Source: Chitinophagales bacterium
Lineage (GTDB): Bacteria > Bacteroidota > Bacteroidia > Chitinophagales > Saprospiraceae
Assembly: GCA_022360175.1 (NCBI GenBank)
Contig: JAKSDI010000278.1
Span: forward strand, 90,005-154,004
Reading direction: 5' to 3'
DNA length: 64,000 nucleotides
Below the pieces are notes generated by a model. That model was not told the origin of the DNA. It saw nothing but the letters and a program-made list of their open reading frames with translations, and ran no database searches. Position 1 is the first letter of the stretch; the number at the start of each line of letters is the position of its first letter. Both the position numbers and the translations under genes were made by a program. Shown here in pieces: positions 16,770 through 26,091 of this stretch.

Positions 16770-18209
16770 TTATTCCACAAAATAAAGTCCAGAAGGAAAA
16801 GAGGTCAGATCAAAGCTTCCATCTTTATTAAGATGCTGTTGAGCCACTAAACAGCCGCTGGAAGTCATGATATTGATGGATAGTACATTTTGAGGAATCG
16901 CCCCTTCTTGCCATAATAACCAAAAATTTCCACTACCAGGATTAGGATGCACCAATGGGGTTACCACAGTGCTTGGCGTAGGAGTGGAAGTAGAAACATA
17001 GATATCTGGACAAAAGTCTTCCAGACAGCCATCTTTGGTGACTTTAGTGAGCCAGGTATAACCAGCCTCTGAAGTAGTAGCTCTTCCTCCAGCTATATAA
17101 CTATGCCCGCCTGGTAGCTCAGCTACACCTCCATACCAATCGTTGGGAGAAACGGGAGTAGCAGGTATATTTACTCTATTCGACCATATACTATCTCCCT
17201 GTGGAGTGAACTTATAAAACCAACCTGCTCTTTGAGGAGGATCATAATTGACATTTTGTCCTGCTGCAATAAAATTACCATCGGAAGTAGGCATGATATC
17301 CCAAAGGAGGATACTTAAATCTAGGCTAGCGATAGGCCCTATAGATGAAATCCATTCTATTTCAAAGTCGGAAGATATGCGAGAGAGTCGGGGTTGAATA
17401 ATGAAATCATTATTATCATTGCTAATTATTTTTATAGAAAAGATAATAAAGTCACCATCTGAAGTTACTTGCAAATTTCTCAGGACACCTATTTCTGAGT
17501 CAATATTCATTTCCCATTCCTGGAGGATATTGCCCTCATAGTCTAAAATATGAATGAAGCTATTATTAGTACCTGATCCACCAGCAATCAGCTTGTTATT
17601 CTCATATTTCAATATTTTCTTATAATCATCAGATACATCAGGATTACCATAATATTTTACCCATTTGAATGCACCTGACTTGCCAATGAAGTAGATGACT
17701 GGCTCAGGAAGGACATTTCCCCCTAGGCCAACACCATAAAGCAAATATCCATCTGATAGTTCTATAGGGTCCTGAAATTCACAACCTGTTCCAAAATCTG
17801 GATCAGGATAGGCATTGATCCAGTCTGTATTTAAATCGTTGTCAAGTTTGATAACAACTCCGCCTGTTACACCATCAGAAGAGGTAGTCATGATATATCC
17901 GCCATCTGATATATGTGTAATTCTACCATGTATAAGCGGACTACCGTGATTGCCACCAAATGGATCCATAATAACCCTATAGTCGAGCATTTGTCCTGAA
18001 GTGTCAAAGCGAGCCACCAGAGTACCTTGCAGATAGCCTTGTTCTATGTTTTTAGCCATTCCCATGCCTACTATTGTATCACCGTGTACAATAAGGTCAC
18101 TGAAAAGAGGCAAATGATAACCTTCGTATTCATAAAGATTATTAAAAGTCTCCTGCGAAAAGAGGAAGGAAGGTAGATAAAACAAAAATAGTATGTTGAA
18201 ATATCTCAT
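16770..18209 (-). CDS. Secreted T9SS cargo protein with frameshifted C terminus
   Basis: A 479-residue secreted protein with signal peptide 1-18 (FLFYLPSFLFSQ region). The middle is a run of beta repeats such as SDGGYIMTTSSDG and TSDGDFIIFS, like the beta-propeller proteins of Bacteroidota. A T9SS type A sorting domain begins at VHPNPGSGNFWLL. The frame stops at SGLYFVE, too early for this domain. Restoring one A after GAA (near 16772) joins it to IISNTGERWIRKIVKE and a stop at 16723-16725, a normal ending. The ATG at 18209 is chosen over 18266 because the signal peptide begins there. As read, the protein would probably fail T9SS export. Confidence 0.82.
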   Translation of the reverse strand: MRYFNILFLFYLPSFLFSQETFNNLYEYEGYHLPLFSDLIVHGDTIVGMGMAKNIEQGYLQGTLVARFDTSGQMLDYRVIMDPFGGNHGSPLIHGRITHISDGGYIMTTSSDGVTGGVVIKLDNDLNTDWINAYPDPDFGTGCEFQDPIELSDGYLLYGVGLGGNVLPEPVIYFIGKSGAFKWVKYYGNPDVSDDYKKILKYENNKLIAGGSGTNNSFIHILDYEGNILQEWEMNIDSEIGVLRNLQVTSDGDFIIFSIKIISNDNNDFIIQPRLSRISSDFEIEWISSIGPIASLDLSILLWDIMPTSDGNFIAAGQNVNYDPPQRAGWFYKFTPQGDSIWSNRVNIPATPVSPNDWYGGVAELPGGHSYIAGGRATTSEAGYTWLTKVTKDGCLEDFCPDIYVSTSTPTPSTVVTPLVHPNPGSGNFWLLWQEGAIPQNVLSINIMTSSGCLVAQQHLNKDGSFDLTSFPSGLYFVE

Positions 18210-18236
18210 GGTATGCATAGTTGAAATGAGAAAATG

Positions 18237-18273
18237 CAACAAAGTGCCGAGGATTTTTCTCGCCACTTTGTTG
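18237..18273. promoter_or_regulatory. Strong hairpin upstream of the T9SS cargo gene
   Basis: CAACAAAGTG (18237-18246) pairs perfectly with 18264-18273, and CGAG with CTCG inside. It lies 28 bases before the ATG at 18209. It could be the old terminator of the broken gene at 18283 or a leader structure. There is no U tract on either strand. Confidence 0.5.
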
Positions 18274-18282
18274 TAGATAACT

Positions 18283-18434
18283 TTAATGTTGAATCAATAC
18301 TTTTCCTTCTTGTATGTTACCATTGGGGCTTTTATTTGATAAAAGTAAAGCCCTAAAAACAAATGGGAGGTATTGACAGGCTGTACACCTGAATCATTCA
18401 ATAGTTTCGCAACATCTGGGATTATTAGTTCTTC
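18283..18434 (-). pseudogene. Relic of a T9SS sorting domain
   Basis: On the minus strand the sequence reads EELIIPDVAKLLNDSG, then VNTSHLFLGLYFYQIK. After a one-base shift it continues SPNGNIQEGKVLIQH and a stop (18283-18285). That is a recognisable type A sorting-domain ending (GLYFYQI...G..EGKVLI), but the upstream gene body is gone: the frame is closed by TAG upstream and the PIG-L gene starts at 18504 on the other strand. The central part of the domain also seems deleted. It is the leftover 3' end of a lost secreted-protein gene. Confidence 0.7.
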
Positions 18435-18503
18435 CTATTCAACCATTTTCCTTTCTATACCTTTTTCTATATTACATGCAAAATCTTTAATTCACTTAGC
18501 CCT

Positions 18504-21023
18504 ATGAGCAAGATAGCTAACCTTTTACTGGTTTTTACACTTTTGAGTTTATCGCTGGCTGCACAAGCACCGGAAAAACTCAATTCTGTAGAGATTTTTC
18601 ATCGCATACAAAAACTCAATTTTTTAGGCTCGGCATTATACGTTGCTGCGCATCCAGATGATGAAAATCAACGCCTGATTTCGTATTTGTCTAATGAACT
18701 AAATGCGAATACTACCTATATCGCAATGACGAGAGGCGATGGCGGACAAAACGAGATAGGCCCTGAAATTCGGGAATTATTGGGAGTAATTCGTACGCAG
18801 GAACTGCTGGCTGCTCGTGGGGTAGATGGTGGTTATCAGCATTTTAGTAGAGCGAATGATTTTGGTTTTTCAAAAAATCCTGAAGAAACATTAGATAAGT
18901 GGGGACATGATCAAGCCTTGGCGGATATGGTGTGGGCAATTCGTAAATGGCAACCGGATATTATTATAAACAGATTTCAGCATACCGTTGATCCCAAATG
19001 GGTAGGGCGTATGCATGGCCATCATACGGCTTCTGCCATGCTTTCTCATGAAGCTTTTGATTTAACGAACGATCCTACTGTATTTCCTGAGCAGTTAAAG
19101 TATGTAGATGCCTGGCAGCCTAAGCGCTTGTTTTTCAACACTTCCTGGTGGTTTTACGGAAGCAGAGAAAATTTTGCGAAAGCAGATAAAACGCGATTGA
19201 TGGGAGTGGATGTAGGTACTTATTATCCATTATTAGGAAAATCGAATACTGAAATAGCTGCTGCTGCTCGCTCTATGCACAAGGCGCAAGGTTTTGGTGA
19301 TATGGGAACCAGAGGCTCTCAAACAGAATACCTGGAATTGTTGAAAGGAGATATGCCTACGGATAAGGAAGCTCTATTCGAAGGAATCAACACGACATGG
19401 ACCCGACTGGAGGGGGGAGCTGCTATTGGTAGAGTATTAGCGAAAGTAGAAGCAAATTATCAGTTTGGAAACCCTGCAGCTAGTGTAGCTGATTTGCTCC
19501 AGGCTAAACAAATGATAGAAAAACTGGCGGATAGTTTTTGGAAATCGCGCAAATTGATAGAAATCGAAGAGGTAATACAAGCTTGTCTGGGCTTATCTTT
19601 AGAAGTGGTAGCAGAGGATGATTCTGGTATACCAGGGGGAGAAGCTGCATTGGCAATAGAAGCTATCAATCGTTCTTCTGTACCTGTCACCTTAAAGCAT
19701 ATTTATGTGCTTCCAACCCAATTGGATACAGCCTTGAATTTAACTTTGGAGTATAATGAGGGCAATAAAATCTTCAAAAAAGTACAATTGCCTGCTGATA
19801 TGAAAACAAGTAGTCCTTATTGGCTGAAAAACAAATGGGAAGATGGTTATTACAAAGTAGATGATCAACAATTAATTGGTTTGCCTGAAGCATCCCGTCC
19901 TTTTGAAGTTGTATTTGAATTGGATATCGCTGGCAAAACGCTGAAGATAGCCAAAAAGGTTGTATACAAATATGAAGATGCAGTAAAGGGAGAAGTATAT
20001 CAGCCTTTTGAAATTACACCACCAGTTTTTGTAGAAATACCTAGTAGCGTATATGTTTTTGGTGATGACAAACCTCAAATAGTATCTGTTGCAGTAAAAG
20101 CAGGAGCTGCTAATGTAAATGGGCATGTACAGCTTTGTTTTCCTGATACCTGGTCAGTAAGCCCTGATAGCATACCATTTTCATTAGAATTTAAAGGACA
20201 AGTGGTACATCTTGATTTTGAATTGACTCCTCCACAGGAGCAGGAAGAAGGAGCAATTGTTCCTCTTGCAAGAGTAGATGGTATCGCTTATTCTGATAAG
20301 CAGGTGATTATTGATTACCCTCACCTTCCGGTGCAAAAAGTATTGCTCGATGCTTCTGCGAAGGTGGCAAAAGTAGAAATTGCTACTGCAGGACATCAAA
20401 TAGGATATATTATGGGCTTAGGGGATGAAATTCCTGCAAGCCTGGAACAAATTGGCTATGAGGTGACTTTATTAGATCCTGCGCAGCTCACTGCCGAACA
20501 ATTGAATCAATATGATGCAATAGTACTTGGTGTAAGAGTATACAATGGGGTAGAAGATGCTCGTCAGATACAGCCATTACTTTTTGAATATGCTAAAAAT
20601 GGAGGCACCGTAGTTGTTCAGTATAATAAAAATTACGGTATGACCGTAGGTATGGATGAATTGAGCCCTTATCCCATCAAGATATCTCGTGATCGGGTGA
20701 CGGTAGAAGATGCACCTGTCCGTATGCTTGCACCAGATCATCCGGTTTTAAACTGGCCTAATAAAATTACGAAAGCAGATTTTGACGGCTGGGTACAAGA
20801 GCGAGGTTTGTATTTCCCAAATGAGTGGGGAGATGAATATGTTCCTATTATTTCTAGTAATGACCCTAATGAACCTCCACGTGATGGCGGACTACTGGTG
20901 GCTAGACATGGAGAAGGGTATTATGTTTATACTGGTTATTCCTGGTTTCGCCAATTGCCAGCAGGTGTGCCTGGAGCATTCCGAATATTTGCCAATATGG
21001 TATCATTAGGGCAGGAGCGATAA
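18504..21023 (+). CDS. PIG-L (LmbE-like) family deacetylase with large C-terminal extension
   Basis: An 839-residue secreted protein with signal peptide 1-20. The N-terminal LmbE/PIG-L domain (about 30-290) is zinc-dependent N-acyl-hydrolase type. It shows the metal motif AAHPDDENQ, TRGDGGQNEIG and the later HGHHTASAM with metal-ligand histidines. The remaining about 540 residues form beta-sandwich modules and a terminal Rossmann-like or glutamine-amidotransferase-like region (YDAIVLGVRVYNG near 675). This long form is common in Bacteroidota and is annotated only as PIG-L family; substrates are unknown. Monocistronic, followed by the hairpin at 21038. Confidence 0.9.
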   Translation: MSKIANLLLVFTLLSLSLAAQAPEKLNSVEIFHRIQKLNFLGSALYVAAHPDDENQRLISYLSNELNANTTYIAMTRGDGGQNEIGPEIRELLGVIRTQELLAARGVDGGYQHFSRANDFGFSKNPEETLDKWGHDQALADMVWAIRKWQPDIIINRFQHTVDPKWVGRMHGHHTASAMLSHEAFDLTNDPTVFPEQLKYVDAWQPKRLFFNTSWWFYGSRENFAKADKTRLMGVDVGTYYPLLGKSNTEIAAAARSMHKAQGFGDMGTRGSQTEYLELLKGDMPTDKEALFEGINTTWTRLEGGAAIGRVLAKVEANYQFGNPAASVADLLQAKQMIEKLADSFWKSRKLIEIEEVIQACLGLSLEVVAEDDSGIPGGEAALAIEAINRSSVPVTLKHIYVLPTQLDTALNLTLEYNEGNKIFKKVQLPADMKTSSPYWLKNKWEDGYYKVDDQQLIGLPEASRPFEVVFELDIAGKTLKIAKKVVYKYEDAVKGEVYQPFEITPPVFVEIPSSVYVFGDDKPQIVSVAVKAGAANVNGHVQLCFPDTWSVSPDSIPFSLEFKGQVVHLDFELTPPQEQEEGAIVPLARVDGIAYSDKQVIIDYPHLPVQKVLLDASAKVAKVEIATAGHQIGYIMGLGDEIPASLEQIGYEVTLLDPAQLTAEQLNQYDAIVLGVRVYNGVEDARQIQPLLFEYAKNGGTVVVQYNKNYGMTVGMDELSPYPIKISRDRVTVEDAPVRMLAPDHPVLNWPNKITKADFDGWVQERGLYFPNEWGDEYVPIISSNDPNEPPRDGGLLVARHGEGYYVYTGYSWFRQLPAGVPGAFRIFANMVSLGQER

Positions 21024-21037
21024 ATAGAAAAGCAGAA

Positions 21038-21079
21038 GAGTCATGCTATAAATTTTAAGAGTTCTTTATAGCATGACTC
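21038..21079. terminator. Terminator-like hairpin after the PIG-L gene
   Basis: A perfect 15-bp stem, GAGTCATGCTATAAA (21038-21052) with 21065-21079, and a 12-base loop. A T tract is lacking, so termination strength is uncertain. It is positioned 15 bases after the stop. Confidence 0.6.
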
Positions 21080-21215
21080 AAGCTTTGGTTGCCGAATAGA
21101 AAAACCTATGACAGGCTAAAGCCACCATGACTATTGGAATCAAAAACCACTTTGAACTTAAATAAGGAAGTGAAAAACAGGATTAAGTTGTAGGGCTTAA
21201 AAACAAAGAATAATT

Positions 21216-21653
21216 TCAAGCTTTTTCGCTCTCACTACTATAGACCGTTTTACCTAGAAATTTGAGCATATCAATCTTGATTTGCTCTCTTACTTCTCTA
21301 AATTTTTCCAACTTTTCATCATCACTACCTTCAAAACTGGCAGGATCTTCTACTTCGCAATGATAAAAACTGGAGAAGGAAATACGAGGTGTTATTTCTT
21401 TTTCGGTAGCAGCACAGACAGAAATGATACAGTCAAAGCTTTCTCCAAAGAAATATTCAAGCGGTTTTGAAAACTGATCATCGATATCGATATTGTCTTC
21501 ATTCATCGCTATAATGGTGAATGGATTGACGCCGTGGTCTTCCAGTCCTGCACTTTGCACGTCTAATTTGCCCTTCGCGTAAAATTTTAGATAGCCTTCC
21601 GCCATTTGGCTTCTGGAAGAATTTCCAGTGCATAGCACCAATACCCTCTTCAT
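21216..21653 (-). CDS. ArsC-like low-molecular-weight phosphatase family protein
   Basis: A 145-residue protein of the LMW tyrosine phosphatase/thioredoxin-linked arsenate reductase fold. The P-loop CTGNSSRS (Cys8, CX5R) is at the N terminus and the general-acid Asp lies in VEDPASFEG (about 102). Compared with S. aureus ArsC, Cys80 in IISVCAATE occupies the place of Cys82. The second resolving cysteine (Cys89) is not present, although Cys75 and Cys99 are nearby. It may therefore be an arsenate reductase with altered thiol relay or a protein phosphatase. No ars operon genes are adjacent. Confidence 0.82.
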   Translation of the reverse strand: MKRVLVLCTGNSSRSQMAEGYLKFYAKGKLDVQSAGLEDHGVNPFTIIAMNEDNIDIDDQFSKPLEYFFGESFDCIISVCAATEKEITPRISFSSFYHCEVEDPASFEGSDDEKLEKFREVREQIKIDMLKFLGKTVYSSESEKA

Positions 21654-21883
21654 GATGCGTTTAATTGTCGATTAGTTAATGCAAATTTAACATTAATTAT
21701 TCATTCTCTTAACATGAAAGAGGATTTCTTGGAAACGATAGATTTCGTAAAAAAGAATAAAAGAAAGAAATCCTACAAAAGGAATGATTAGCCAGATATT
21801 TGCAGTTGAATCTGCTTATCCGGAAAATCTCTTTTTATTAAAGCAATGATAATTGATAATAAAAAATATTCTTTGATTAGTAT

Positions 21884-22720
21884 TTAAAAAGTAGGACAGC
21901 CTATTCCTTTGCCACTTCCCCATCCTCTACTCGAACCACCATTAAGACGGAAGGATAACATAAACCCTCCAACATAGTACCAGTCATCGTATTGCCCTCC
22001 TCTTCTATAAGTAGCATTTTCAGCGCTAGGGTCGGTTAAGGTTGGATTGCTAAGGGTTGCCGCAAGCTCACCATTACCTTCCAGTACATCAAAATAATTA
22101 ACTTCATTATTGCTTACATCATCCAGATAATCAGTAAAAGTTTTTCTTCCTCCAAACTCCAGTCCCAGCGTAATAGATTCGTTTAGCATAAATTTTATAC
22201 CTACACCCAATGGAAAAGCAACCTGGGTAAGTTGATAAGGTTCTGGATAATTAGGCAACCCTTGTCCTTCTGTGCCGAGCGGTTGTAATTTTACATAATC
22301 TCCATCAAATGCAGCTTCAGGATCAAAATGGAAGATAGCCACTCCACCAAATAAATAAGGGATCATCCCTTTATCTTTATAGCGTCCTAATTTGAATAAA
22401 TTCACCTCTCCTATCAAGGAAAATTCTGTTAATGAAGATTGGAAAGACAAGCCTCGGTCTAGTCTATCGGTATTGGCATCATTACCAGCAAGTTTTCCTA
22501 TGGTGAGGCCTAAGCGCAAGGCTACGGTTTTTCCTAAGTTAAAACGGCTGAAGGCTCCAAAAGCAGGATCCATTTCATCAAAATATAATCCAAACTCTTT
22601 AGGGGAAAGATCACCACTGTATAGAGATACGCCACCCATTATGCCAATTTCAGCTCCTTCCTGAGAAAAAAGAGAGGAAGTGAAAACCAGGAAGAATAAA
22701 AATGTCAGTTGCTTTTTCAT
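21884..22720 (-). CDS. DUF6089-like outer-membrane beta-barrel protein (copy 1)
   Basis: A 278-residue outer-membrane protein with a signal peptide (KKQLTFLFFLVFTSSLFSQ). The body is a beta barrel with the features of DUF6089 proteins: GGVSLYSGDLSP, YLFGGVAIFHFDPEA, LQPLGTEGQGLP, FPLGVGIKF, FTDYLDDVSNNEVNY and a final YYVGGFMLSF strand. The function of the family is unknown. The ATG at 22720 is preferred over 22762 because the signal starts there. It forms a tandem pair with the next gene, about 180 bases apart, from duplication. A hairpin with a GAAA loop separates them. Confidence 0.82.
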   Translation of the reverse strand: MKKQLTFLFFLVFTSSLFSQEGAEIGIMGGVSLYSGDLSPKEFGLYFDEMDPAFGAFSRFNLGKTVALRLGLTIGKLAGNDANTDRLDRGLSFQSSLTEFSLIGEVNLFKLGRYKDKGMIPYLFGGVAIFHFDPEAAFDGDYVKLQPLGTEGQGLPNYPEPYQLTQVAFPLGVGIKFMLNESITLGLEFGGRKTFTDYLDDVSNNEVNYFDVLEGNGELAATLSNPTLTDPSAENATYRRGGQYDDWYYVGGFMLSFRLNGGSSRGWGSGKGIGCPTF

Positions 22721-22792
22721 AACACGTTCTTTGGGAATATAATTAATTTCGTACACAAACAAGACGCTTGCTAGAGCAGGAACGCTTCCTCT

Positions 22793-22838
22793 ATAAGGAG
22801 TATTTTTTTGGCGAAAGCCAAAATTATTTACTCCTTAT
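22793..22838. terminator. Nested hairpin between the two DUF6089 genes
   Basis: ATAAGGAGTA (22793-22802) pairs with TACTCCTTAT (22829-22838). Inside, TTTTGGC-GAAA-GCCAAAA forms a second stem with a GNRA tetraloop. It lies downstream of the upstream paralogue and may end or attenuate its transcript. Confidence 0.55.
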
Positions 22839-22903
22839 GACAAAACTGCAATTGATTTAAAACGGTCTTGTTTATGAATCTAGGTTTTATAGAGCTCCAA
22901 TCA

Positions 22904-23731
22904 TTAGAAATTGAAACAGGGCACTGGATTGCTTAATAATTTGTGGATACTTTTTCCAAAATTATAGGAAAGGGTAATATTCATGATGTAGTACCAATCA
23001 TCAGCATTGCTTCCGCGACGATAGTCTTGATTAATACCTTCATCTCCTCCTAAGATAGGATTGCTCAACTCTGCGGCCAAAGGGCTATTGCCTATAAAAA
23101 CATCACGATGATTGACTTCCGTTCCACTTACATCATCCAGGTAGTCGGTGAAAAGATAACGCCCTCCTGCTTCAAAGCCAAAAGTAACATTACGTACCAC
23201 AAACTTAATGCCCATACCAATGGGGAGATTGAACTGTGTTCTGTTATAAGGAGATTCATACCCACTAAGGCCTTGTCCTTCTGTACCAAGAGGTTGTAGT
23301 TCAATAAGCTCTCCGTCTACTTCCCGTTTGGGGTTAAAGTGGAAAACACCTATTCCTCCGTATAAGTATGGGAAAGTGGCACTATATTCAGAATGCCGTA
23401 TTCGGATAGAATGCCATTCGCCTATGACATTAAATTCTACAATCTTAGTCTCGAAAGCCAATTGTCGATAGGCTTCTCTTCCGTGGAGAATATCATCACC
23501 AAAAACACTGGCATAGTTTAGGTTAATTCGAGTGGAAAATTGTTGGCTATTGGCTAGTCTACAAAAAATACCAACTGCGGGTTTCGTCATTTGAAGCATT
23601 TGTCGAAAATCACTAGGAGCAAGATCTCCATTGTAAAATGACGCTCCAAAGTTGAGTCCGATATCTATAACTTGTGATTGAGCAGGAAAATAGGATAGAA
23701 TAGTAATTAATGGGATTAATAACTTTCGCAT
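22904..23731 (-). CDS. DUF6089-like outer-membrane beta-barrel protein (copy 2)
   Basis: A 275-residue paralogue of the gene at 21884, with signal peptide 1-19 (ending FPAQSQ). It shares the same landmarks in the same order: GASFYNGDLAPSDF, YLYGGIGVFHFNP, LQPLGTEGQGLSGY, LPIGMGIKFVV, LFTDYLDDVSGTEVNHRD and a final YYIMNITLSYNF. Strong conservation of the TEGQGL and TDYLDDVS segments against drift elsewhere suggests those loops matter. Probably transcribed first in a two-gene unit. Confidence 0.82.
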   Translation of the reverse strand: MRKLLIPLITILSYFPAQSQVIDIGLNFGASFYNGDLAPSDFRQMLQMTKPAVGIFCRLANSQQFSTRINLNYASVFGDDILHGREAYRQLAFETKIVEFNVIGEWHSIRIRHSEYSATFPYLYGGIGVFHFNPKREVDGELIELQPLGTEGQGLSGYESPYNRTQFNLPIGMGIKFVVRNVTFGFEAGGRYLFTDYLDDVSGTEVNHRDVFIGNSPLAAELSNPILGGDEGINQDYRRGSNADDWYYIMNITLSYNFGKSIHKLLSNPVPCFNF

Positions 23732-24160
23732 AGTTTTGGGATAATTTTTAGTTGCTTGTCATCACTTGTTTCTAAAAACAAGCATTTTCATGAGTACACT
23801 AGCAGAGCGGCACAAAAGCAATTGATAATTTGAAGTTTAGTATTAGTTAAGATTCCCAAATTTGGGAAATAATCAATTACTGGTACCAGCTATACTGGTG
23901 TTAAGCGTGATTTGCTAGCAAAATTACAGAAATTTTCGAAAGACACAATGTATTGAAAGATAAGGTATATGAATTTCTTCTAATGCACTAATTGCCATAA
24001 AACGGTCATTAATGCCCTAATTGATTTAACTTATACTGACGAATGATGTTATTGAGGAGGAATCAGCCATAGTATATGGTCAAGAAGTACTACATTTGAG
24101 CTTTGGTTGAAATGGCCGCTATAGAGTGGCCCTCACAATTGATAAAAATGATCCTGCATC
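23732..24160. other. Intergenic region with several short palindromes
   Basis: A 429-base gap between divergent genes. It has a small hairpin CTTGTTT-CTAA-AAACAAG (near 23765), a perfect 16-base palindrome TTCCCAAATTTGGGAA (23853-23868) and CTGGTACCAG (23880-23889), a possible operator pair. No gene or clear promoter box was found. Confidence 0.4.
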
Positions 24161-25966
24161 ATGGGAATGCGAAGGCGAAATAGAGAAAATTCAGAAGAGC
24201 AGCGCCCCAAACTTACACGTGAAAATATAAGGGAAGCGGCTGCTATTTTTAGATTTATACGTCCATATAGATGGTCTTTTTTCTTTGGATTAGTGCTCTT
24301 GTTTTTATCCAGCTTAGTATTTATGATCTTTCCTTATTTATCGGGTTTGATGGTAGACGTAGCTCAGGGAAATGCAGAGACTAATTATTCTTTAAAAGAT
24401 ATCGGCTGGATTTTATTGCTTGTACTGATCGTACAGGGGTTTGTGTCTTATATGCGAGTATACCTTTTTGCAATTGTAAGTGAAAAAGGGATCGCAAATG
24501 TACGCAGAGCTTTATATGAAAAGTTGGTTTCATTGCCAATTACTTTCTTCGAAGAGAATAGAGTAGGGGATATAGTAAGCCGTTTGACTGCCGATGTTGA
24601 AAAGCTGTATAATGCTTTTTCCATTACCTTGGCGGAGTTTATACGCCAGGTCATAATATTGGTAGTAGGAGTATTGTTTCTGGCTTTTCGAGCCCCTAAG
24701 CTTTCATTGATTATGTTGGCTACCTTCCCTGTTATTGTGGTTGGGGCGATGCTGTTTGGCCGCTTCATCCGTAAATTGTCCAAGGAGCGGCAACAGGCAT
24801 TGGCAGATTCGAATATATCCCTTAATGAAACTACTTCAGCAATACAGGTAGTAAAAGCTTTTACCAACGAACTTTTTGAATCTTTACGATACGGCTTGAA
24901 CATTGATAAAGTAGTTAAGGTCTCTTTATACTATGCACGTTGGCGGGCACTCTTTTCCGTTTTTATTATCACTTTCCTCTTTGGAGCTTTATTTTTTATT
25001 GTTTGGCAAGGGGCTATAATGGTAAGTGATGGCAGCATGACTGCTGGTCGCTTAATAGAGTTTGTGGTTTATACCGGTATAATAGGAGGAGCTATCGCCG
25101 GATTGGGGAATTTCTATACAGAATTGCTGGGAGCGATTGGTGCTACTGAGCGAATCCGCGAGATTTTAAAAGAAGAAGAAGAAGTTCAACTGGATGATGC
25201 GAAAAATCTGGAAAGAGCTCCGATCGAAGGACATATTTCCTATGAAGATGTTTATTTTAGCTATCCTACCCGATCAGACGTACCTGTATTACAGGGACTC
25301 AGTTTTGAGGTAGAACCAGGAAATAAAGTGGCCTTAGTGGGGACTAGTGGTGCTGGAAAATCTACGATCGTTCAGCTATTGCTGAAGTTCTATAAGATGA
25401 ACGAAGGAGTGATAAAAGTAGATGGTAAAAATATTCAGGATTATAATACTACTGCTTTTCGCAAAAATATAGCAATTGTACCTCAGGAGGTAATCCTTTT
25501 TGGAGGTACCATTCGCGAAAATATCCTTTATGGAAGGCCCGATGCTACGGAAGAAGAAATTATGGATGCTGCTAAGCAAGCCAACGCCTGGAATTTTATA
25601 CAATCTTTTCCGGAAGGGCTAGATACATTGGTAGGCGAGCGGGGAGTGAAATTATCCGGAGGGCAACGGCAACGAATAGCGATCGCTCGTGCTATTTTAA
25701 AAGACCCAGCTATACTTTTATTGGATGAAGCAACTTCTTCATTAGATGCAGAATCAGAAAGAGTAGTGCAAGAAGCATTAAACACTTTGATGCAAGGGCG
25801 TACTTCTATCATTATAGCCCACCGTCTAGCCACTATCCGAGAAGTAGATCAAATACTTGTAATCGATAAAGGCCAAATCATTGAACAGGGAACCCATGAG
25901 GAATTATCATCTATCGAAGATGGGGCGTATAATACATTAGCAAAACTACAATTTGAGCCTATATAG
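24161..25966 (+). CDS. ABC exporter, fused permease and ATPase (MsbA/ABCB type)
   Basis: A 601-residue half-transporter that works as a dimer in the inner membrane. Six membrane helices span about 30-320. The nucleotide-binding domain (about 355-595) has Walker A GTSGAGKST, the Q-loop region VPQEVILF, signature LSGGQRQRIAIARAIL, Walker B ILLLDEATSSLD and the H-loop in IIIAHRLATI. All ATPase motifs are intact. The substrate (lipid, peptide or drug) is not readable from sequence. Heptamer repeats begin 22 bases after the stop, and the next gene, on the same strand, follows 283 bases later. Confidence 0.93.
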   Translation: MGMRRRNRENSEEQRPKLTRENIREAAAIFRFIRPYRWSFFFGLVLLFLSSLVFMIFPYLSGLMVDVAQGNAETNYSLKDIGWILLLVLIVQGFVSYMRVYLFAIVSEKGIANVRRALYEKLVSLPITFFEENRVGDIVSRLTADVEKLYNAFSITLAEFIRQVIILVVGVLFLAFRAPKLSLIMLATFPVIVVGAMLFGRFIRKLSKERQQALADSNISLNETTSAIQVVKAFTNELFESLRYGLNIDKVVKVSLYYARWRALFSVFIITFLFGALFFIVWQGAIMVSDGSMTAGRLIEFVVYTGIIGGAIAGLGNFYTELLGAIGATERIREILKEEEEVQLDDAKNLERAPIEGHISYEDVYFSYPTRSDVPVLQGLSFEVEPGNKVALVGTSGAGKSTIVQLLLKFYKMNEGVIKVDGKNIQDYNTTAFRKNIAIVPQEVILFGGTIRENILYGRPDATEEEIMDAAKQANAWNFIQSFPEGLDTLVGERGVKLSGGQRQRIAIARAILKDPAILLLDEATSSLDAESERVVQEALNTLMQGRTSIIIAHRLATIREVDQILVIDKGQIIEQGTHEELSSIEDGAYNTLAKLQFEPI

Positions 25967-25988
25967 AGAGGAGGTGAAAGATGATGTG

Positions 25989-26070
25989 GTGATTGGTGAA
26001 AAGTGATTGGTGAAAAGTGATTGGTGAAAAGTGATTGGTGAAAAGTGATTGGTGAAAAGTGATTGGTGAT
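25989..26070. repeat. 14-bp array GTGATTG+GTGAAAA
   Basis: Five perfect units of GTGATTGGTGAAAA (25989-26058) and a partial sixth. Each unit is two heptamers that start GTGA, related to the GTGAGTA/GTGATTG array at 13192. Confidence 0.95.
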
Positions 26071-26091
26071 ATGATGTTTGTTCTTGAACTA

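Noticed and set aside
21693..21814. Open stretch reading ADSTANIWLIIPFVGFLS and on, upstream of the ArsC-like gene
   Set aside because: It looks like a membrane segment of a lost gene, but it has no start codon and is only 40 codons; too short to separate from chance.
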